From DASPKS01 sp035628035 (GTDB taxonomy: Bacteria; Bacteroidota; Rhodothermia; Rhodothermales; Rubricoccaceae): a DNA stretch of 7,052 nucleotides. Positions 1 to 5,291 of this stretch are shown here, in pieces (the first letter of the stretch is position 1; the number at the start of each line of letters is the position of its first letter). The notes beneath the pieces are model-generated. The model worked only from the letters and a program-made list of their open reading frames with translations. It was not told the DNA's origin and ran no database searches. The stretch lies in assembly GCA_035628035.1 (NCBI GenBank), contig DASPKS010000051.1, positions 1-7,052 of the forward strand, read 5' to 3'. A program made the position numbers and the translations under genes.

Positions 1-1092
1 GTCGTCCTCGACCGGCCCCACGCGCGCTTCGACGGCGGAGCGGGCGCGCGCGGCGAGCTCCTCGGGCGCGAGGGCGCGGAGCACCTGCCCGTTCATCCAC
101 TTCAGCTTGTCGAGGTCGAACTTGGCGCCAGACCTGCTCACGCGCTCCAGACGGAACGCCTCGACGAGTTCCCGGAGAGAGAAAAGCTCCTGCTCGTCGT
201 CGGGGTGCCAGCCGAGGAGGGCGAGGAAGTTGAGCAGGGCCTCCGGCTCGTACCCGGCCTCGCGGTACTGCCGCACGGAGACGGGAATCCCCATCGTTTC
301 GGCGTTCCGCTTGCTGAGCTTCCCCCCGCTCGGCGAGAGGATGAGGGGGAGGTGCGCCATCTGCGGCATCGCCCACCCGAAAGCGCGGTACAGCAGGAAG
401 TGCTTCGGCGTGGAGGGCAGCCACTCCTCCCCCCGCACGACGTGGGTGATCCCCATCGCGTGATCGTCCACGACGTTGGCGAGGTGATACGTCGGCATCC
501 TATCCGACTTCAGGAGCACCTGGTCGTCGAGCTCGCTCGTCTCGAACGTGACCTCGCCGCGGATAAGGTCGGTGAACCGAATGGTCTCCCCTTCCGGCAC
601 CTTCAGACGAACCACGAACGCTTCCCCGGCCACGACCCGTTGCCTCGCCTCCTCCTCGCCGAGCGTGAGGCTGTTCCGCATCTCCTTCCGCGTGACAGCG
701 TCGTACTTAGGCGTGGGGTTCTCCGGCGACTGGTGCCGCGCCCGCATCACGTCGAGCTCCTCCTCCGTGTCGAAGGCGAAGTAGGCGTGGCCGGCCTTGA
801 CGAGGTGCTCGGCGGCCTCGCGGTAGAGGGCCGAGCGCTGGCTTTGGTAGTACGGGGCGTGCGGCCCACCCCTCTCGGGCCCCTCGTCGTAGGCGAGCCC
901 GGCCCAGCGGAGGCTCCCGATGATGTCGGCCTCAGCCTCCTCGACGTAGCGCGCCTGGTCGGTGTCCTCGATGCGGAGGAGGAACGCGCCGCCGGCCTGC
1001 CGCGCGAGGAGGTAGTTGTAGAGGGCCGTGCGGAGGCCGCCGATGTGGAGGAGGCCCGTGGGACTGGGCGCGAAGCGGACGCGGACAGACAT
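1..1092 (-). CDS. gltX: Glutamyl-tRNA synthetase (GluRS), 5' part; 3' end outside the window
   Basis: This class I aminoacyl-tRNA synthetase charges tRNA-Glu with glutamate in the cytoplasm, using ATP. The first 364 codons are present with no stop, so roughly the last quarter of a typical GluRS of about 480-510 residues (the end of the anticodon-binding region) lies beyond position 1. The start at 1092 gives the standard N-terminus, RFAPSPTGLLHIGG, with the HIGH-type ATP-binding signature at residues 16-19. IEDTD follows at 41-45, the VVRGEEWL...STPKH block at 218-231, and the KMSKS-equivalent KLSKR at 258-262. The insertion that binds zinc in E. coli GluRS reads YFAF at 104-107 in place of the CxC cysteines, so this enzyme should lack that zinc site. 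The gene is divergent from the methyltransferase gene, with a 133-nt gap. I see no strong Shine-Dalgarno sequence. A bacterial GlnRS is unlikely because the HIGG/KLSKR context and the GluRS-type blocks match GltX. Whether it is discriminating for tRNA-Glu versus tRNA-Gln cannot be told from this part. Confidence 0.97.
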   Translation of the reverse strand, partial: MSVRVRFAPSPTGLLHIGGLRTALYNYLLARQAGGAFLLRIEDTDQARYVEEAEADIIGSLRWAGLAYDEGPERGGPHAPYYQSQRSALYREAAEHLVKAGHAYFAFDTEEELDVMRARHQSPENPTPKYDAVTRKEMRNSLTLGEEEARQRVVAGEAFVVRLKVPEGETIRFTDLIRGEVTFETSELDDQVLLKSDRMPTYHLANVVDDHAMGITHVVRGEEWLPSTPKHFLLYRAFGWAMPQMAHLPLILSPSGGKLSKRNAETMGIPVSVRQYREAGYEPEALLNFLALLGWHPDDEQELFSLRELVEAFRLERVSRSGAKFDLDKLKWMNGQVLRALAPEELAARARSAVEARVGPVEDD

Positions 1093-1225
1093 GCGGGGAG
1101 ATCCGTGCGAGGTCCGGCGAAGGTACCCTGCCCCCTCACCCTGTCGCCCTCAAGCGTCCTTCACGGGCGCGCCGCTCGGAAGCCCGCGCGGTAGCTTGCC
1201 GGCCCCTACGCGCTCCCGTGAGGCC
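1093..1225. promoter_or_regulatory. Divergent intergenic region between gltX and the FkbM gene
   Basis: These 133 bases must hold the promoters for both divergent genes unless they lie inside coding sequence. On the minus strand, TACCTTCG (1125 down to 1118) is one mismatch from the Bacteroidota -7 consensus TAnnTTTG and lies 25 nt before the gltX start codon. I see no matching -33 TTTG at the usual spacing of about 19 nt, so it is only a candidate. On the plus strand, TAGCTTGC (1192-1199) resembles the same element more weakly, 26 nt before the FkbM start. GAGG at 1220-1223 is too close to the ATG at 1226 to be a normal ribosome binding site. I see no riboswitch, T-box or clear operator. Confidence 0.3.
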
Positions 1226-2095
1226 ATGAACCGTCTCTCCCAGGCCCTCCGCACGACGCTGCGGCCGCTCAAACGGAGCCGGTTGTTCTCGGCGCTCAAC
1301 CTCACCCTCTCGACGGAGGTAGCCGGCCGCACCCTCCGTGTCCCCATCATCAACGGGATCGGCTACTCCAACGTGGCCATGCAGGAGGAGTGGATGGTGG
1401 ACGTGCTCCGGCGGCTCCTGCCGCACTGCGAAGGCGCGTTCGTGGACGTGGGCGTGAACGTCGGGCAGACGCTCCTCAAGGTGAAGGCGATCCGGCCGGA
1501 CGTACCCTACGTCGGGTTCGAGCCCAACCCCGCATGCGTGTACTACGTCACGAAGCTGATCGAGGCGAACGGCTTCCGGGACTGCGTGGTGGTGCCCGTC
1601 GGCCTCCACGACCGGACGCACATCGCCGCCCTCAACCTGTACGAGCCGGCTGACGCGAGCGTGGGGGGGTCCATCGAGCCGGCCTTCCGCCCGGATGAAC
1701 CCGTCCTGCGGCGCCAGTTCGTCCCGGTGTTCTCGCTCCCCGACGCCCTCTCCGGCACGGGCACCCCGCGCGTGGGCGTGCTCAAGCTCGACGCCGAGGG
1801 CGTCGAGCTGGAGATCCTGCAGGGGGCCGGCGACCTCCTCGCGAGGCAGCGTCCGTTCGTGCTCGTCGAGATCCTCCCGGCGTACACGGCCGGCAACGCG
1901 TACCGCGTCGAGCGGCAGCGCCTGCTCGTGGCGCACCTCCGCGACCAGGGCTACCGGCTGCTGAGCGTCCTGAAGACGGACGGCAACGCGCTGCGCGGGT
2001 TCGAGGCCGTCGACGAGATCGGCGTCCACGCCGACCCCCGCCGAACCGACTATGTGGCCGTGCCGGTGGAAGCGGGCGACGTGCTCCGCGCCTGA
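1226..2095 (+). CDS. FkbM-family SAM-dependent methyltransferase
   Basis: This is a 289-residue Rossmann-fold methyltransferase of the FkbM type. The family typically O-methylates sugars or small-molecule hydroxyls in glycan, lipid or natural-product pathways; the substrate here is unknown. The SAM-binding motif I is FVDVGVNVG at residues 72-80. YVGFEPNP at 95-102 supplies the acidic residue at the end of strand 2 that normally contacts the ribose. The family signature KLDAEGVELEILQGA is at 187-201, followed by RPFVLVEI at 209-216. I see no signal peptide or membrane helix, so it should be cytoplasmic. The frame stays open upstream to 1028, but that extension overlaps gltX and is an R/P-rich stretch with no family similarity. 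The ATG at 1226, just before MNRLSQALRTTLRPLKRS, is therefore preferred. No glycosyltransferase or polysaccharide gene is visible nearby, so context does not give the substrate. It ends at TGA, 15 nt before a hairpin. Confidence 0.9.
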   Translation: MNRLSQALRTTLRPLKRSRLFSALNLTLSTEVAGRTLRVPIINGIGYSNVAMQEEWMVDVLRRLLPHCEGAFVDVGVNVGQTLLKVKAIRPDVPYVGFEPNPACVYYVTKLIEANGFRDCVVVPVGLHDRTHIAALNLYEPADASVGGSIEPAFRPDEPVLRRQFVPVFSLPDALSGTGTPRVGVLKLDAEGVELEILQGAGDLLARQRPFVLVEILPAYTAGNAYRVERQRLLVAHLRDQGYRLLSVLKTDGNALRGFEAVDEIGVHADPRRTDYVAVPVEAGDVLRA

Positions 2096-2256
2096 GGCGG
2101 CTTTTCCGGGCCCCCGGGCGGGGGCATTTCGCGCCACCTTTATGGCGGGCGGGGGCGCGGCGCCGGGGCCGGGTCGTATTTTCGCGCGCTTTTTGGCGCC
2201 GCTTCCCCGCAGCGCCCAGGACTCCGCCCTCCTCGCACGCTCAGGATCGCTCCGCT
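2096..2256. other. Non-coding gap before the parvulin operon
   Basis: These 161 bases separate the methyltransferase gene from the parvulin-family operon. They hold a terminator-like hairpin near the left end and two T-rich islands in otherwise GC-dominated sequence. One island contains TATTTTCG at 2177-2184, one mismatch from the Bacteroidota -7 element TAnnTTTG and 72 nt upstream of the next start codon. I see no matching -33 TTTG about 19 nt before it. The second island, TTTTTGG at 2190-2196, has no -7 partner at the right distance. A promoter for the operon is expected here, but its exact position is unresolved. AGGA at 2243-2246 is a weak ribosome binding site candidate for the next gene, 10 nt from its ATG. 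Confidence 0.35.
2110..2125 (+). terminator. Possible terminator hairpin after the FkbM gene
   Basis: A perfect 6-bp GC stem (GCCCCC at 2110-2115 pairing with GGGGGC at 2120-2125) encloses a GGGC loop. It begins 15 nt after the methyltransferase stop codon and is followed by ATTTC. The placement suits an intrinsic terminator, but the T-tract is only three bases, so efficiency is doubtful and the hairpin could simply reflect the high GC content. Confidence 0.35.
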
Positions 2257-4326
2257 ATGCGCTTCGCCGCCCCGCGCTTCGCCCCCGCCCTCCTCGCGCT
2301 CGCCCTCCTCGCCGCCGGCTGCGGCGGCGTCCGGCAGGCCGCCCTCGACCCCACCGACCCCTCCAACGTCGTCGCCGCGTACGGCGGCCAGACCCTCACG
2401 CTTGGCCAGTTCGAGCGGGCCTACGCCGCCTCCGTCAACTCGTGGGACGCCGCGGCCGACTCCTCCCTCGAAGACTACCGGGACTTCCTCGAGCGGTACG
2501 TCAACTTCCGCCTGAAGGTGATGGAGGCCCGCGCCCTCGGGCTCGACCGCGACTCCGCGCTCCAGGCCGAGATGGCCTCTTACCGCGACCAGCTCGCCCG
2601 CCCCTACTTCCTCGACCAGCAGGTCATCGACGACATCGTCCGCGACCTCTATGAGAAGCAGCAGGAGGAGATCAACGCCGCCCACATCCTCATCCGCGTC
2701 GACGAGAACGCGGCGCCGGAGGACACCGCCGCCGCCTACGCGCGGATCGTAGCCCTCCGCGACTCCGTCACGCAGGGCCACGCGTTCGCCGACCTCGCCT
2801 TCCGGAACTCGGAGGACCCCTCCGCACGGCAGAACCGGGGCGACCTCGGCTGGTTCACCGGCGGCCGGATGATCCACCAGTTCGAGGACATGGCGTACAG
2901 CCTCTCGTCCGGTGAGGTCTCCCCCCCGGTGCGCACGCGGTTCGGGTACCACCTCATCCACGTGAAGGCGCGCCGCCCCGCCACGCCCGAGATCCGCGCC
3001 AGCCACATCCTCATCCGCATCAATGGCGAGACGGCCGCCGATACCGCGACGGCGCTCGAGACCATCACGCAGCTCCGCGACCGCGTACGCGCTGGGGAGG
3101 ACTTCGCCACCCTCGCCCGCCAGTACTCCGACGACGTGGCCTCGGGCCGGCGCGGCGGCGACCTCGGCTTCTTCGGCATCGGCCGCATGGTGGCCCCCTT
3201 CGAGGAGGCCGCCTTCGCCCTCCAGAACCCCGGCGACGTCTCCGACGTGGTCGAGACCCGGTTCGGGTATCACCTCATCCAGCTCAACGAGCGGAAGACG
3301 CGGCCCACCTTCACCGAGGCGTACCCCGACCTCAAGCGGCTCGCGCAGCAGCTCCCCCTCGCGACCGAGCGCCAGGCCGGCCTCGGCCAGCGCCTCCGCG
3401 CGCAGTATGGCGGCTCGTTCGACGCCGCCGCCATCGGCGAGGTCCTCGACCGCTTCGACGCGGACTCCCTCTTCCTCCAGCTCCGCCGCGACGGGGCCGG
3501 GCCCGACAGCGCCCTCGTCGTCGCGACCATCGGCGAGCAGACGTTCACCTTCGGCCAGTTCCTCGACTACTTCCGCCGCACCGGCGCCCGCCCGAACGCC
3601 GGCAACCAGCGCACCCAGCTCCTCGACCTCCTCGACGCCTACCTCAACGAGCGCGCCATCGACCGGGCCCTCGAGGACCTCGAGGAGACCGACCCCAACT
3701 TCCGTGACCTCCTCCAGCAGTACGCTGACGGCGTCCTCCTCTTCCGGATCTCGGAGGACTCCGTGTGGACGCCCGCCGCGCAGGACGAGGCCGGGCTCCG
3801 GGCCTACTACGAGGCGCACCACGGCGAGTACCGCTGGCCGGAGCGCCGCCGCGTCCTCGCCTTCACCACCCCGAGCGACTCCCTCCTCACCGCCGTCGCG
3901 GCTGACCTCGACGCGGGGCGGACGCCCCAGGAGATCGTCGAGCTCCGCGGCGACGCCCGGTTCGCCCTGCGCCTCGACACCCTCTACGTCTCCGACTCCA
4001 CCGACACCGCGCTCGACGCCACGCTCGGGCTCCAGCCCGGACAGCACACCGAGGTCCTCCCGGAGCGGAGCCGCCTGGCCGTGTACCTCGTCGAGGCGAT
4101 CGAGGCCCCCCGCGAGAAGACGTTCGAAGAGGCCCGCGCCGAGCTCGTCTCCGACTACCAGAACGTCCTCGAAGCGGCGTGGGTGGCCCGCCTCCGCGAC
4201 AAGTACGACGCGCGGACGTACCCCGAGCGGCTCGTCGGCGCGTTCGAGGGGCCGCGCCCGCCCGACGTGAGCCCGCCGGGGGGCACGGCCGCCGGAGCCG
4301 TAGTCGGCACGGCGCCGGGGCAATAA
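2257..4326 (+). CDS. Periplasmic PPIC-type (parvulin) peptidylprolyl isomerase, lipoprotein with tandem domains
   Basis: This is a 689-residue envelope foldase that should catalyse prolyl cis-trans isomerization and chaperone exported proteins. The N-terminus MRFAAPRF plus a hydrophobic stretch ends in LLAAGC, a good lipobox with Cys22 as the lipidated residue, so it is predicted to be membrane-anchored. Residues about 36-138 form a SurA-like helical region opening with GGQTLTLGQF. Two canonical parvulin domains follow. Domain 1 (about 140-238) runs from HILIR at 143 through GDLGWF at 195-200 to FGYHLI at 229-234. Domain 2 (about 248-346) runs from HILIR at 250 through GGDLGFF at 300-306 to FGYHLI at 336-341. 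From about 420 a second GEQTFTFGQF motif begins another SurA-N-like region, followed by a degenerate parvulin-like segment (about 525-620) lacking the HIL and GYH histidines. The protein is long for a PpiC-type protein because of this extra half. It is the first gene of the probable operon, 62 nt before the next gene. The start is fixed by the signal peptide. Confidence 0.93.
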   Translation: MRFAAPRFAPALLALALLAAGCGGVRQAALDPTDPSNVVAAYGGQTLTLGQFERAYAASVNSWDAAADSSLEDYRDFLERYVNFRLKVMEARALGLDRDSALQAEMASYRDQLARPYFLDQQVIDDIVRDLYEKQQEEINAAHILIRVDENAAPEDTAAAYARIVALRDSVTQGHAFADLAFRNSEDPSARQNRGDLGWFTGGRMIHQFEDMAYSLSSGEVSPPVRTRFGYHLIHVKARRPATPEIRASHILIRINGETAADTATALETITQLRDRVRAGEDFATLARQYSDDVASGRRGGDLGFFGIGRMVAPFEEAAFALQNPGDVSDVVETRFGYHLIQLNERKTRPTFTEAYPDLKRLAQQLPLATERQAGLGQRLRAQYGGSFDAAAIGEVLDRFDADSLFLQLRRDGAGPDSALVVATIGEQTFTFGQFLDYFRRTGARPNAGNQRTQLLDLLDAYLNERAIDRALEDLEETDPNFRDLLQQYADGVLLFRISEDSVWTPAAQDEAGLRAYYEAHHGEYRWPERRRVLAFTTPSDSLLTAVAADLDAGRTPQEIVELRGDARFALRLDTLYVSDSTDTALDATLGLQPGQHTEVLPERSRLAVYLVEAIEAPREKTFEEARAELVSDYQNVLEAAWVARLRDKYDARTYPERLVGAFEGPRPPDVSPPGGTAAGAVVGTAPGQ

Positions 4327-4348
4327 TTCTGCGTCCACCGCGCTTATC

Positions 4349-4382
4349 CGGCGGGGCCGGGCCCGACGGCCCGGCCCCGCCG
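4349..4382 (+). repeat. Perfect 15-bp inverted repeat (RNA hairpin) just before the second parvulin-family gene
   Basis: The arms at 4349-4363 and 4368-4382 are perfectly complementary over 15 bp, almost all G:C, around the 4-nt loop CGAC. The structure starts 23 nt after the stop codon of the upstream lipoprotein gene and ends 6 nt before the ATG at 4389. Neither strand has a T-tract after it, so a standard intrinsic terminator is unlikely. In the mRNA the hairpin would sit on the ribosome landing region of the downstream gene. It could lower that gene's translation, protect the 3' end of the upstream message, or mark an RNA-processing site. The inverted repeat is seen directly; the function is inference. 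Confidence 0.8.
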
Positions 4383-4388
4383 CGTCCT

Positions 4389-5291
4389 ATGCCGCTCCGC
4401 ATCCCCCCCGGAACCCCCTGCGCCCGCCTCGTCGCTGGGGCCCTAACCCTCCTCGTCGCCGCGGCGGGCGCGGGCTGCGGCCGCGCGCCGGAGGCCCCCG
4501 CCGCCGACTTCGCGGCCCGCGTGGGGGACCAGGTCCTCACCGAGGCCGAGGTCCGCGAGGCGCTGGCGCCCCTCCCGGCCGGGCTCGACAGCGCCACGGC
4601 GCGCCAGCAGGTGATCGAGCAGTGGGTGACGGGCGAGCTCCTCGCGCAGGAGGCCCGCCGCCAGGGGCTCCTCACCCGCACCGATGTCCGCCGCCAGCTC
4701 GCTGAGAGCGAGCGTTCCGTCCTCGCCGCCGCCCTGATCGAGTCGTTCTTCGAGGCGAACCCAGCCGAGCCGACACCGGCGGAAGAGCGGGCCTACTTCG
4801 CGCGCTACCGCGCCGACCTCGCCCTCCGCGAGCCCTACGTCCGCCTCCGCCACCTCCGCGTCCCCTCGCAGGCGCGCGCAGCCCAGGCGGCGACGGCCCT
4901 CCGACCCCTCGACGCCTCCGTCCGTGGGGACTCGCTCTGGCGGATGGCCGTCCGCGCGTACGCCCCCGACGAGGCCACCACCACCGGCGCCCTCGCCCTC
5001 GCGGCCGCCTACCTCCCGGAGAGCCGCCTCACCGAGCTCGACGAGGCGCTCGCCCGCCGTGTGGCTGCCCTGCAGCCCGGCCAGACCGCTGAGCCCTTCG
5101 CCTCCGGCAACGCGTGGCACGCCGTCCAGCTCGTGGACCGGCAGCCCGCCGGTACCGCCCCCCAGTTCGCGTGGGTCCGCGACGAGATCCGCCAGCGCCT
5201 CGCCATCGAGCAGCGCCGGCAGATGCTCGCCCGCCAGGTGCAGCAGCTCCGGAGCCAGGCCCAGGCCCGCGACCAACTCGACGTCCGATGA
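4389..5291 (+). CDS. SurA/PpiC-like lipoprotein with degenerate parvulin domain
   Basis: This 300-residue probable lipoprotein belongs to the SurA/PpiC foldase group but looks catalytically weak or inactive. The N-terminus has a hydrophobic stretch (about 14-28) ending in AGAGC, with Cys30 the likely lipidation site. The lipobox is atypical, with Gly rather than Leu at -3, so cleavage by signal peptidase I is an alternative. Residues about 41-148 form an Ala/Glu/Arg-rich helical SurA-N-like region starting with VGDQVLTEAEV. The parvulin-like part (about 150-252) keeps only the outline: RHLRV at 154-158 stands where HILIR would be, LQPGQTAEPF at 228-237 matches the usual turn, and AWHAVQL at 242-248 matches GYHLIQL. 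The GGDLGWF segment is missing. The tail (from about 260) is helical and Q/R-rich. The frame is open upstream to 4179 inside the previous gene, but the ATG at 4389 directly precedes the signal sequence. The gene overlaps the next by 4 nt, suggesting coupled translation. It may act as a chaperone or as a partner of its two neighbours. Confidence 0.87.
   Translation: MPLRIPPGTPCARLVAGALTLLVAAAGAGCGRAPEAPAADFAARVGDQVLTEAEVREALAPLPAGLDSATARQQVIEQWVTGELLAQEARRQGLLTRTDVRRQLAESERSVLAAALIESFFEANPAEPTPAEERAYFARYRADLALREPYVRLRHLRVPSQARAAQAATALRPLDASVRGDSLWRMAVRAYAPDEATTTGALALAAAYLPESRLTELDEALARRVAALQPGQTAEPFASGNAWHAVQLVDRQPAGTAPQFAWVRDEIRQRLAIEQRRQMLARQVQQLRSQAQARDQLDVR
5288..5291 (+). promoter_or_regulatory. 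ATGA start/stop overlap, probable translational coupling
   Basis: The ATG of the SurA-like gene and the TGA of the preceding lipoprotein gene share bases in ATGA. No Shine-Dalgarno sequence is visible before it, so re-initiation by terminating ribosomes is a reasonable way for the downstream gene to be translated. The competing start at 5303 would remove the overlap. Confidence 0.6.

Noticed and set aside
205..1194. A long plus-strand open frame opposite gltX
   Set aside because: The minus strand encodes an unmistakable GluRS with HIGG and KLSKR motifs across the same bases. The plus-strand product is low-complexity and matches no family I know.
1028..1225. Upstream extension of the FkbM reading frame
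   Set aside because: It would overlap the start of gltX and adds 66 R/P-rich residues with no family similarity. The ATG at 1226 fits better.
3023..4270. A plus-strand open frame within the lipoprotein gene, rich in Ser, Pro, Arg and Thr
   Set aside because: It is a frame-shifted reading of the same GC-rich coding sequence. The composition is typical of an out-of-frame shadow and there is no start context or domain.
2140..4338. A 732-codon open frame on the minus strand, longer than any sense gene in the window
   Set aside because: It is exactly antisense to the parvulin lipoprotein gene. It is Glu/Val/Gly/Ala-rich without any recognisable domain and is the expected mirror of GC-rich third positions. 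The sense strand has clear signal peptide and domain motifs.
4349..4382. The 15-bp hairpin as a Rho-independent terminator
   Set aside because: No T-tract follows on either strand, and the downstream gene is in the same orientation and functionally linked.
4179..4388. Upstream extension of the second lipoprotein's reading frame into the previous gene
   Set aside because: It adds 70 low-complexity residues, would bury the signal peptide, and would read through the 15-bp hairpin. The ATG at 4389 directly precedes the signal sequence.
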